Below, piece by piece: positions 46,143-56,932 of a stretch of DNA of 64,000 nt (position 1 is its first letter; each line of letters begins with the position of its first letter). The stretch lies in contig OY986967.1 of NCBI GenBank assembly GCA_963920575.1, forward strand, positions 19,944,094 through 20,008,093. The letters are read 5' to 3'. The translations under genes were made by a program, and so were the position numbers. The notes beneath the pieces are model-generated. The model did no database searches. It was not told where the DNA came from and saw nothing but the letters and a program-made list of their open reading frames with translations. This DNA comes from Narthecium ossifragum (lineage: Eukaryota; Streptophyta; Magnoliopsida; Dioscoreales; Nartheciaceae).

Positions 46143-48574
46143 CAAAGTTAACTGATGGTGTTTTATGGTCTATTTTCAGTGGTTTTTATTAATGTTTTCC
46201 CGTTAATCCAACCGTTGGATGATTATGGATTTTGGATATGTTGATCCTGGTATATACACCTACTGGTGGCTAAGTTGGATCTTGAATCCGACGTCGTTGG
46301 GACGTCGGATCGACGGGATCAATTAGTCCCTAAGTAGAGGCTTTAGGTGTTTTTGAATATAATATTATATTTTGGAATATAATATTATATTGTGTTTTGT
46401 TCATCATCGTTTTCGGGGTTGCTTCCCGTTGCAGGAGTCCGCGGTTGACGGTCGCGGTACCGTCGTAATGCCGGGACCCGCTGCGGATCGGCTGACAGCG
46501 GTTGGTGGTACCGCTGCAGCGATCCAGTAGACTTATATGATGCTTGACATACTGTTGCATGCCTTTCCTATTATCTGTGTATGTCATAGCATGCATTGTT
46601 GTTGTGTGCATTAGTTGCATTGGTTAGGGCGTGGGTGATCCTTGGGTCGCCGTCCCGAGGCTGGAAGCTCGGACTTAGCCCTAGGACCGGGTTTGGGCTG
46701 TTAGGACCCGGTTGAATTGTGGTGTCCAGTCGATTCGATGATAGGCTTAGATGACTGGTACACTTATTGCTTGATGATTGTAGAGGTCGTGTCGGCCTCG
46801 AATTGGATATGAGGTGTAGCCGGTGTCCGGTTCTTCTTAAAACTCTTGAGTAGAGGATTTGCCTACTCAGTGGTGTCTCTTCCCACCAAACAGTGTTCAG
46901 TGTCCTGTTGAGAGTTAGCAGTGTCGTTTCCTGCTACTGAGTGTGACCTGACATGTGACCAGCCCGGCTGGAAGACCATGATCGTGGGCCTCAGGGATAC
47001 GCAGTGGGGTTATGGGACCCCTGTATACACCCAGATTCCACTTGAGGGCGACACTGTTGCGTTTCCCTCTTCCTTCTGTGTGTCGTAGTGTAGATCCCTA
47101 CTGAGCTTAGTGCTCATTTCTACCCGGGCTGCGTTTTGCAGGTGCAGGTGTTAGTTCCTCTTCTGTGGCCCCTACCGGGCAGTTGGCTGGCGGTGCGGCG
47201 GCGCCAGGTGGAGTCTGAGAGGTGGTGATCCTTTACAGTTTTTATCCTTATGTTAGTTAGTTTCCTACGGGAGTGATGTTGTACTTGAATCTTCCCCTCT
47301 CCGAGGTTTTGTACATATTAAATCTTTTTGAGTTTTAAATCTGTGGTTCGAGGCTTCATTATAATATTGTGTTTTAGTTGAGGGTGCTTTTGGTGAATTG
47401 GTAGGGAGACCAATAGGTTAGAGGGAACCCTCGCCGTTCTTTTTCTGCGTTGGTTAGGTTCCTGTTCGCGTCGCCAGGCCCGGTTGGGCTTTCGCGGGTC
47501 GGGGCGCGACACCGGTCCTAGGGCTAGATCCGGGCTACCCGAGGACCCCAGATCGACGATCGAATCCATCGCCTTCCACCTAGCATGATGCCTCTAATGC
47601 AATCAAATGCATGCAATGCTCAGGCACAGGAATAGTAGCATGCAACAATATGCCAAGACAACAATACACGGGCTAGGCGAAGCATCAAGCTTGCCGGAGG
47701 GTAATCATAGCATGGGTCTAAACTACAATAATACAATATTATAACGGCGCCCACGAGCCGTTAACAAACAACTACTCATTTCAATCAGAATTTCGGCATT
47801 ACGACGGCATCCATAGCTGTCAACCGTAATTTCTACAACGGGATACAACCCCGGCCAAATAATTACAACAATCAACCACAACTACAATATACATCACCTA
47901 TGGCACACCTTCGGCCCATCTAATTATCTAAACATCCCAAGGGGCATGACTCCCTTGGTTCAACCACAAGTCTCGCATAGGCTTAGATACATCAATGTAT
48001 ACAATACATGAATAAATAGCATTCTATCCAAAAGTTGAGTGGATACTAAGCATACTTCGTAATTGATAGGATTTGAAAAGTGTCGTAGTCTTAACAAGTC
48101 CACTCAAAATTACAAATTTATAATCAAACTACTAACTAACTACTTTACGGGTAGCGAGCAGTGAGTCCGAGTCGAATCCACAGGGAATGCGTAGGAAAAT
48201 AATTAAACTACTAAACTCAATCTAAGTATTCCTACCGATAAGTTGGGAAAATATCCAGAATTAAAACTAAACTAATACTAAAGGATTTATAAATGCGATA
48301 AAAGATACCATGGAGTCCTTAATCAGTAACTAAGGTTCTACCAAGTCTTCCTAAGATCAGGGCATGCAAACACGATGAGTGGCTTCCTAATAATTGATAA
48401 GTGAATGGATAGTTCTCCTTATCACTCAACAAGTTATGTTTAGGATTCATTGTTGGCAAGAACAATTATCTAATTATCAGTGACCGAATGATTAGTTACG
48501 TTCACTGCTAATGAACCCTCTTATTAGGATGAATTCATCACAAATAATAACATGGATATGGATTTAGGTGTACG

Positions 48575-48738
48575 ATCGAGATGACTTCGCATCTCGATGG
48601 CCGAAACTACAAAGGTAAGATGCATGAAGGATTAGGGATGGAACGTAGTGAGACTAGCACTACTATAGTGGGACTAGCACTATACAATCTCTAACTACGA
48701 AGAAGATTTCATCCGAGATACCATGGGACTAGCATGGT
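48575..48738 (-). other. Hairpin array in family B LTR (copy 1)
   Basis: Four inverted repeats. ATCGAGATG/CATCTCGAT (48575-48598) has loop ACTTCG. GTAGTG/CACTAC (48645-48663), TATAGTG/CACTATA (48664-48684) and ACCATG/CATGGT (48720-48738) all have 7-nt loops: AGACTAG once and GGACTAG twice. All stems are perfectly paired but differ in sequence. In the LTR direction the array lies downstream of the TATA box. Confidence 0.85.
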
Positions 48739-49120
48739 CCTCTTATTTGGATGAATCCAATCCAATCCCTAGCAAACACAAGCTCCGGAATCAAGTGCAA
48801 GCAAGAACAATCCATACATCCAGCAAGAAATCGACACCAAGGTATAAAGAAAATAGAAATCAATCCATATAAGCCAATCAATAATGTATACAAGCCCTAG
48901 ATCTAAGAAATCCCTAATAGAAACCCTAGTTACATCATAAGAATACCATGGTAAAAAGTTTAGCTACTCATCTTTAGGGCTTGATCCATAGAAGAAGGTT
49001 GATGAAGCTCTTCCGCCATGGATTTCCTCCCAAAGATCTCTAAAGAAAAGTTAAAAAGGAGAAAGGAACTGTTCTCCCTCTCTAAGAGAGAAGAAAGACC
49101 CCGAAAAACCCTAAAAGATG

Positions 49121-49415
49121 CCTATTTATAGCCCAGGGATCACCCTTAACTCGGATTAGATCTGAACCGTTGATTTTCTTCACTGCGAAGGTAGGATCGA
49201 TCCCTCCAGAGGTGTCGGATCGATCCTAGTCATCAAAATCTTCAATTTCTAGCTTTTCCCGAGTCCGATCGATCGGACTATAGGTGTCGGATTGATCGGA
49301 CTCAGTAGGATTGGATGGAGGGATCGATCTGACTGTGTACAGCTGAAAAGTATGCATTCTGTCAGGTTTCTGCATAGTCAGATCGATCCTACTCTAGGTG
49401 TCGGATCGATCGGAT
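49121..49415 (-). promoter_or_regulatory. GATCGATC cluster and TATA box of family B LTR (copy 1)
   Basis: GATCGATC palindromes occur at 49194-49415 in GGATCGATCC and CGATCGATCG forms, several preceded by 'ggtgtc'. Reading toward lower coordinates, the complement GGGCTATAAATAGG at 49134-49121 is a canonical TATA box about 60 bp further on. This is the likely LTR promoter. Confidence 0.7.
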
Positions 49416-51461
49416 TTTCCAGCGTATTTACTGTTTTGTCATCCAGACTGTGCCATCGGTACTAAAATTACCGTAACTTCCTCTATGAAACTCGAAATCA
49501 CGAACCATAAAATTCTCCTGAAACTAGACTTCAAGAGCTTTCCAGCTATATATGGCACATCATCTGGTTCTTCCTAAGCAGGTACAGTTTAATCTTCAAA
49601 GATGGCCCACCTTTGCTCCTTTGACTTTGCAGGTTATTTATTTGTTCGTTTTAGCACCAAATATGATCTAATCTTCATTGAAGGCTCTTATACCTGAAAT
49701 ACATCATAGACTATCAAAATAGCATTGCTCAGAGACTAACGAGACCCAGTTAAAAGAGTGATTTGTGCACTTTTCAAGTCTTATCAGTAATCAATTGATA
49801 ATTAAGGTAGAAGATTAACAACACAAATAACCGTGTAGGAATCGAGGGATTAATCTCCCAAAACTTATCAATTCATCATGTAGCTACCAAATACTGCTAA
49901 GAATGTCAATACATGATAGTAGATGAATTAGACAAACTATAATTGATTAAACATGCTATAATTCTATATATTCCACAAGATTAGGGTATAACCTAGGTTT
50001 CACTATGTCCGTCCGATTAATGTGCAACTTAGGATACATGCTCATTAATGGTTTTCAATATGGCTACCCAAAATCCAATTCAAACGGACGAACGAAAATA
50101 GATGAAAACCACATATTTCGGTCTTCGACCAAAAGCGATGAAATCTCATCGGATTGACGTCAAACTGAAAATAAAACTGGATCATGAGTTCATTTGCATG
50201 TTAGGAATATCATGTCCAAGAATTGGGTCTAATTGATAGCTAATTTCCACCTAATTAATTGACTAATTTCTTAATTCCTGTTTCGCAGCAGTTTAGGAAA
50301 ATATTCGCCAAAAATCGTATATAAATCCAAAAATCACGAAACCAGCGGCAATTGAAAGTAAATTCGATGATCTACAACTTTCATCTTGAAAGTTACACGA
50401 GATCATGCTTACACAGATTAGAAATCGGGTACGAACCCGACTGTTCATCAAAGAACAGATCATTGACGAAAATCCGAGAAAAGCATGTAAAAATCCAGCT
50501 AAAATCGAAAACAAATCCCATGAGAGGTAGATCAGATGCTAGGCAAGATTAGAGGAACTAATTAGCACAAAGAAAGCAACTAATCCAACAAACAAACTCT
50601 AGATCTAGCTTAATCCAAAGATCTAGGTAGAAACCCTACCTTAAACGCCAATTCCGTCTTCAATCATTGCTAATCCGCCGTCGTCCGTCGCCTTTGTCGT
50701 CTCAAGCTCGTCGGAACGCCGCCGGGGGTCCTCCCACATCCGCAACCATCGCCGGAGAAGGAAGAGACAGCCGCGGGAGAGAGAAAGGGAAGGAGAAGGG
50801 GGTTGTTGCCGCTGTCCCTGGCCTGCCGGGGAACCACCGGGGAACCATCGGGAGCCGTCCGACGCCTCCCTCCAAACGTGACGGGAAGATAGAGGAGAGG
50901 AGGGAGAAGCCAGAGGGGATCTGGGAAGAGGAGAGGAGAGCTCGGGAGGAAGGAGGAGGAGGGGTCCTCGCCGCCGCCTCCAGATCACCGGGGAAAATGG
51001 CCGGAGGGAGAAGAAGCCGGCGCGGTCGTGAGAGGAGGAGAAGAAGAGAAGGGGTCGGGAATGAGTAAGGCAGGGAAGAAAGAGGAAAGGAAGAGAAAGG
51101 AAAAAAATAAAGGAGAGAAAAAACTAAACCACTTAAGTGGTTGAGCTGGTTTAGCCGAGTCAGCTAATCGGACTGAATCCGATTTGACCCCAAATTACGA
51201 TCTCGTCGCAATCTCGTCCAGATTTGTCGATCCCGAACGCTCCTACTGGATCTATTCAATCACGTACATCAATCCAGGCCGTGTGTGCACTACGCGGGTG
51301 TAAAACTGACCGCCAAGGCGCAATTTACCAAATTGCCCTTGGGGTCCAAAAACAGCGATGCGATCAACCAATCGCAACCCAAGGCCAACCGGGCCAAAAC
51401 CAACCAAGCCAAGCCCTCGACCTAACGCGGTCGGACCGGGTTAGAGGAACGGGTCCTCACA

Positions 51462-52304
51462 TCATCTAACTCCGACCACGGGCCCTCCTCCTTCCCCACC
51501 TCTTTCCCCACCCGACCTCCCACCCGACGTTTCTCCGGCGACCACGGACCCTCCTCCTGATGTCGCTCTCCTCGGCCCGCGTGTTCCCCCTCCTTCCCCA
51601 TCCATCCACGCACCCTCCACCCGACCATACATCCTCTCCATTTCCTCACATTTCTCCGGCGATTCTCCAGCGATTCTCCAGTGATCTTCCGTCAAAATCC
51701 TCCAAGATATTTTGGCCATTCTCCATCTTACTCTCCAGTGAGCTTTTATTTTGAAATTTTAGTTACATGCTTGTTGTGTTGAGATTTAGAGTTTATATAG
51801 TCAAATTAGGGTTTTTATACAAAATCAAATTGGTTGGTTCTGAGATAATCTCGTAGGAAGAATTCCATGCAACTTATGTTACTGTGTTGATAAGTTACCT
51901 ACTCGTAGGAAGAATTCCATGCTACCTTTAATTAAATAAATCTTGAGAATATGCGATTGTGGTCTTCCCTATAAAAAATGTCATTTAGCCTGTGCAACCC
52001 TTTAATCTATTATAACATATGCTAGTGATCGAGATGATACAAAGTGCTCATTTTTCTATTAGAATTTGATATTGAATCACCGCCTCATGGAGAAGATGCC
52101 CATTTTTTATTGGAAAATTTCTTTTTTTTTTTAATCCTTCTGTTATGGTGATTTGGGTAGTGGCATTGTTGATCAATTTCATAAATTTATAGTATTAATT
52201 CAATTAGATTATATGAAACCTATTTTTCATAGGAATTTTTACTATAAACTTGTAATTTCTTTCTAACCTGCTCATAATTGTCATCATATTTGTATTATTT
52301 ATAG
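51462..52304. other. No gene recognised; flank or 5' region of the next gene
   Basis: Pyrimidine-rich 5' part, then AT-rich sequence with a duplicated 'cgtaggaagaattccatgc' (about 51853 and 51904). It may be the leader and first intron of the transposon gene that follows. Confidence 0.4.
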
Positions 52305-54859
52305 TGATGGATAGTGGCATTGTTCCACTATTGTGTCGGATGGACGGAAAGGTGGAATTAAAGGGTAATGCGGGTGATAATAAGTACAAAGGTGGCCGAA
52401 TGAAACTTATTAGGATACGAAAGAATGCGAGTTATGCGGATTTAAAGGATTTAATGTTTGATTTAACTGGATACAATCCAAACTATTTTAACATTCACAT
52501 AACTTGTAGATATCTAATGAGAGAAAACAATTATGCGAGTTGTTTGTGACTGCAAAATTGCAACGTTGTACTAATGCTTGCACAACGCATAAAAGCAATC
52601 ATATCTTATTATGCTTAATGCACTGATAAATTTGTGGTATGTGGTTATGCATTTGCTATATGCTATGTTGCATTCGTAGAGAATAATATCTTATTCACCT
52701 GAATGTGCTGCTAATTCGTGGTATGTTGTTATGCATTGGCTCTATTCTACATTCGTTCTATCTCTCTATCTCATTGTTATCCTAACCATGTATATGCTTT
52801 ACATTGGCCATTCACCCACACCATTATCCTAACTATGTATCGTGTATTTTCACAGTTATGACAGGGGGGCAGCAAGGGATACGCAATTAGCGCACGTTGC
52901 TTTTCGAAGTCGGTCAATACCCTCTTCCAATAGTGCATCTATCCGAGACACCATGCACTTGCTGCTAGGACACCATTTATTCACTTGTTAGATCTTCCAG
53001 TTGTCAAGGAGAACTTGTCCTCCTCGAGGAGATCGTTTTGGGCTGGAAAAATGATTCGTCCTTTAAGATTGGGCCAAGGATGATAGAACTTAAGCCTGTT
53101 GACACTACCATTATTTTGGGATAGCCGTGTGTGGGAGACACCATCGCATTTGTTGTAAATACATATGCCAGCTATAGACAAATGAAAAAACCTGCTCATG
53201 TTCCTGATTGGATGAGAAGGCATCTAGGTCCCGTTAAGAATATGAAGAGACAACATATCTGAGCGAAGATTTGTGAGCTATGTGAGAAGGAGGAAGAGCA
53301 TGACGTCAAGGATACAATTAGATTCCTCATCTACTATTTGTTCGTGGCCCTGCTATTCTCTCGAAGTGACTACACTTGTACACTAGAACTTGGAGAGTAC
53401 TTAGAAGACTTGGACGGGCTTTGGAAATATGATTGGGCAAATGCTGTGAACCGTATGTTGCTTCATTCAGTATCTAGGTCTGCTCGGAAATTGAGGATGC
53501 AAAGAGCTGAGGGTACAAGCACAAAGAGGAAAGAATACAAGTGAGGGTAAGCAAGAAAACCTCATCGAAGAAGGTTCTAAAAAGTGCTAGACCAACTGAG
53601 GTATTCGTCAATGGTTGCACATTACTGCTCATGGTGAGTGCCTCTGTATGTGAATCAAATGTTTAATTTATACATAATTATAGATTACTAATGCGAGGTT
53701 TTTTGTAGATATGGTTTTATGAGCATACTCCCGATCGTCACATAAAAGACCTACCGCATACTTTCCCTCGAATGTTCCAGTAGGACAAGTTACAAAGAAG
53801 TAGACGCAACACCATCTAGAAGGAACTATTCAAGCTCTCCCTAGACTATGTAAGTGCTTTTAAAGAAACATACAAATATCCGTTTAAAATATTTATCAAA
53901 ATGTGGCATAAGCCAGTGATGAAATCATATCTGAAAATGATAGGTACACACTGACCTGGACAATGCCATGGAAGAGAGGACGTGGCTACAAGAAGTCATG
54001 GCTCGGCAGGCCAATATGCCAAATTCGGAATACAGACTTGAGGTATCTTGCTTATATAGACTCTGATTTTTGAATTGAATACGTAGTTTTGATTTCTTGT
54101 GCTTTAACTCTAAGATAGCTTATGTTTTTATGCTACATGATATTTGACTCTTGAGGACAAAATAGTGGAGAATGACATGGATGAGAATGAGATAGCATGG
54201 TCCAGAGACTATTCAATTGGCAGCGAGTTGCGCAACCAACAATTGTTGTTGGAGAATGACCGGCTGAGAACCGAGCTAGCAGAACTGAGGGCATTGTATG
54301 AGGGAAGATGGAAAGCAAAGGGAAAAAGAAAAGCTAGGCTGTGATCATTGCCGAAGGGTCGGTGGGAGAAAGAGCCCCTGCGAACGAGAACATTGTACCT
54401 AATAAGGTATGCCATATTAAAGTTTTATGATGGAACATACATTTGCATTATGTAGCATGTTTGTCTTATAGCCCAGAAACTTTATTGCAGCACCAGCTGG
54501 CGTGGTGTAAACGATACAGAGCACTTCGTGAGCTGCCCAAAGCGAGGGACAAGAGCATTATCACAGGCTTCCTGGATTGTCTGGACAGGTAATGGAACCC
54601 ATCCTTTTCATATTACTATTTGGATTTCACATGTATCACATTTGTTATGTGAAGAAGAAAAAATCGAATTTTATGTGTGAATTTCAGCATGACTGAAGTT
54701 GTATGGGAAGGGGAAGACATACAACTACATGCAAGTGGCATACTTAACCTGCTTTCTAACTATGAAATAGATGGCGAAGTTATCAATGTGCGGCAGAAGA
54801 TGTATCAAGAAAGGGCCCTGTGTCAGCCAGACAAGTATAAGAAATGCGTTTTAGGCTAA
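52305..54859 (+). pseudogene. Decayed MULE-type gene (MuDR N-domain, DUF1985/plant-mobile-like, ULP1-like)
   Basis: Pieces in order: 52305-52549, an 81-residue frame with 'GGRMKLIRIRKNASYADLKDL', like the N-terminal PB1-like region of MuDR transposases. 52960-53544, with stops, includes 'FKIGPRMIELKPVDTTIILG' and 'LEDLDGLWKYDWANAVNRML', recalling DUF1985/plant-mobile domains. 53700-53850 reads 'WFYEHTPDRHIKDLP'. 54144-54344 is Glu/Arg/Leu-rich and probably coiled coil. 54677-54859 ('EVVWEGEDIQLHASGILNLL' and 'YEIDGEVINV') resembles the region before a ULP1/C48 cysteine peptidase core. Such combinations occur in Kaonashi-type MULEs. The catalytic His/Asp/Cys part is not seen; a retroelement interrupts the gene at 55050. 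Domain names are judged by eye and moderate. Confidence 0.5.
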
Positions 54860-55036
54860 AATTTGTCTTAGTCTTTGTTGTGAATGAATTGCAAAAGTAA
54901 CTAGATCTTATGGATCCTATGGATATTTTTTTGATTAATTGAAATTTGACTTAATATGCTTTACCAATATTCATTGTAGGCAGCTGTTAAGAGAAATGAT
55001 AGTACATTCTTTGACAACCTCCGGTGTGTGTGTGTT

Positions 55037-55049
55037 GGGGGGGGGGGGG
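55037..55049 (+). repeat. 13-base G homopolymer at the left edge of the retroelement
   Basis: The right flank of the element begins TGGGGG and the left flank ends T followed by 13 G. A TGGGG target duplication with later G-run expansion is the simplest reading. Confidence 0.6.
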
Positions 55050-55481
55050 TGACACGCCTTGAAAAGTGTCGTGGTCTTAACAAGTATGCTAAAATTAGAA
55101 ATTTATAATCCGAATCACTAACTAATTACTTTATAAGTAGATAGCAACGAGTCCGAGTCAATACACAGGGAAAAGAAATATTAAGTCTAATTACCTCGTA
55201 TAGTTCTAAATCAAAAGATTGATAAAGGAAATGATTTTTGGGTTTAAACTACTCTTAACTAAGATTAAACTAATTCAAAATAATAATAAGATAAACGGCC
55301 AAGAGATTTCTAATCTATAATAAAGAACTAACTAGGTCTTCCTAAGATAAGAGCAATTCAATTAAGCATTAATGGTTTTAACTAGTCGATAGGTGAATGG
55401 CTAGAACCCCTACCGCTCAACTAAGATCCGAACAGTCTTTTGTCGGCAATGATATCATCAAAGAATGAATATTGGTATATA

Positions 55482-55727
55482 ATCAAGATGGTTCTAGCAC
55501 CTTGAGATCGCCAAATAGAATGTATCAAGGATTAGAAGTTACCCTAGTGGTTCTGGCACTAGCGTAGTGGTACTGGCACTTACGAAATCCCTAATCTTGA
55601 ATAAAGATGAATAACGGATTATGAGGCGGTCATAATGGTTCTGGCATTATGTGTAATGGTTCTAGCATTACAAAGCCCTTAATCTCGAGAAGAAAATCCT
55701 CACATCCATGGTTCTAGCATGGATGTT
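55482..55727 (-). other. Hairpin array in family B LTR (copy 2)
   Basis: Six hairpins. Arms and loops: CAAGATG/CACCTTG (one mismatch), loop GTTCTAG (55484-55504). CTAGTG/CACTAG, loop GTTCTGG (55544-55562). GTAGTG/CACTTAC (one bulge), loop GTACTGG (55564-55583). CATAATG/CATTATG, loop GTTCTGG (55631-55651). TGTAATG/CATTACA, loop GTTCTAG (55652-55672). ACATCCATG/CATGGATGT, loop GTTCTAG (55702-55726). Every stem closes on TG..CA next to the loop while the outer pairs differ between hairpins. Confidence 0.88.
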
Positions 55728-56112
55728 TTGATGAGAATCTCTAATCTTAAGCTCTAACATGCTCAAGACCTAGATCTAGGGCATATAAGAACAAATCATT
55801 CATCCACACTATTAAAATCACACCAATAGATATAAAGAGAATAAGAATCATCCATTCAAACTATTAAAATATGTTGACATGCTCAAATCCATAGGAAACC
55901 CTAGAAATGTTCCTTATTACATCATAGAAATCCCTAGGCTAGGGTTTATTTACTCATCTTAGGAAGGAGATTCATTGATGAAGGTTGTCGCCACGCTCCA
56001 CCCATGGATCTTCAATCAAAGATCTGACCTAATTTGTGAAAAAGAAGCTAAAAAAACCCTAAGAGATGAAGGAAATTTGTCTATGGAAGGCTGCCAAAAA
56101 TCTCCAAAAAGA

Positions 56113-56385
56113 TCTATTTATAGGCCTAAGGTAAACCCTAACTCGGATTACATCTCAGCAATTAATATTTCCCGCGGCACCAAAAGAGATCGATCTTCTT
56201 TGGGCTCAGATCGATCTTCTTCTCACGGATGACTGAAATGTCCAGGTTCGGATCGATCTGATTTGGCTTAGATCGATCTGGATGAAAAGTGCTCTCTATT
56301 AACTCTCTGTCGTACTAAAAATAGTGGCCAGCCGGCTGACACGAAACTCCGATCGATCTAGATTTCATCATCAGATCGATCTCCT
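56113..56385 (-). promoter_or_regulatory. GATCGATC cluster and TATA box of family B LTR (copy 2)
   Basis: Six AGATCGATCT-like palindromes occur at 56186-56385, for example in 'gagatcgatcttc' and 'ttcggatcgatctg'. The complement CCTATAAATAGATC at 56124-56111 is the TATA box, some 60 bp downstream in the LTR direction. Confidence 0.7.
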
Positions 56386-56915
56386 TCTTCCGAAGATTCA
56401 CTCTCTGCACCTCTATACTAAAAATAACATAACTTCTTCCAGAAAACTCCAAATCATGAACCGTAAAAACTCCCGAAAACTAGATTTCTAGAGCTTTCCA
56501 ACTTGATCTAATTCGTTCTAGGAAGGTACAGTTTCATAGTGAACTAGATGTATAGTGAACTAGATCGATCTAATTCGTTCTAGGAAGGTACAGTTTCATA
56601 TTAACTTGATCTAATTCACTCTCTGCACCTCTATTAACTCTCTGTCGTACTAAAAATAGTGAACTAGATGTATAGTAAATCATCTAGTTCGTTCTAGGAA
56701 GGTACAGTTTTGATGTCAAAGATGGCTCATCTTTGCTCCTATGCTCCTTTGCTCATAGTAGGTTCTTTATTTGTTCATTTTAGCACCAAACTTGATCTAA
56801 TTTTCGCTGATGGTCCTGAAACCTGAAATGGGGGAAAAGACAATCAAAATAGCAATACTCGGAGACTAACAAGACCTCGTTAAAATGGCAATTTATGCAC
56901 TTTTCACACGTTATC

Positions 56916-56932
56916 ACACCCCCCAACTTGAT
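56916..56932 (-). other. Polypurine tract of the family B element
   Basis: The plus-strand 'caccccccaacttgatc' directly follows the LTR end TATCA. Its complement, a G-rich purine tract, sits exactly where plus-strand priming would be expected before the 3' LTR, which fixes the element's orientation as minus. Confidence 0.75.

Larger units (their letters stand above)
45049..47511 (+). mobile_element. Solo LTR, family A (2463 bp)
   Basis: Starts TGTGAGGACC and ends GGGGCGCGACA with perfect target duplications CCGGT at 45044-45048 and 47512-47516. It is very similar to 16653-19059, but its GATCGATC cluster (45261-45335) is of the AGATCGATCT type. It has an additional pair of GGATCGATCC words at 46113-46142 where the other copy has none. 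Confidence 0.94.
48064..49786 (-). mobile_element. Solo LTR, family B (1723 bp)
   Basis: On the plus strand it begins TGATAGGATTTGAAAAGTGT and ends GCACTTTTCAAGTCTTATCA. Perfect target duplications GTAAT lie at 48059-48063 and 49787-49791. It is a diverged relative of the LTRs at 55050-56915 and 60921-62377. Read in the LTR direction (minus) it has a palindrome cluster (49415-49194), a TATA box (49134-49121) and then a hairpin array (48738-48575). Confidence 0.93.
44611..51461 (-). mobile_element. Family A LTR with two nested solo LTRs
   Basis: Segments 44611-45048, 47517-48063 and 49792-51461 together follow the copy at 7116-9823: 'gtgagcaacaaagcttgctcagt' at the left, 'ggtcctagggctagatccgggct' in the middle, and the end 'gaacgggtcctcaca'. 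Without the two insertions it is about 2.65 kb, the expected length. The left end is in the gap, so its target duplication cannot be tested. It has no GATCGATC cluster in the usual place. Confidence 0.88.
55050..56915 (-). mobile_element. 3' LTR of the family B element (left copy)
   Basis: Plus-strand ends are TGACACGCCTTGAAAAGTGT and CACTTTTCACACGTTATCA. It contains the hairpin array, a TATA box at 56124-56113 and palindromes at 56186-56385. A local triplication of 'attcgttctaggaaggtacag' occurs at about 56508-56712, absent from the right LTR. Confidence 0.88.

Noticed and set aside
50641..51068. Open frames of 115-133 residues inside the family A LTR
   Set aside because: Low-complexity Arg/Gly/Ser-rich translations of a purine-rich LTR segment; corresponding regions of other family A LTRs are equally biased and show no conserved frame.
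55482..55727. Hairpin array as a set of tRNA-like or microRNA precursors
   Set aside because: Stems of 6-9 bp are too short for a microRNA precursor and no cloverleaf can be drawn; the repeated small hairpins are treated as an unknown structure.
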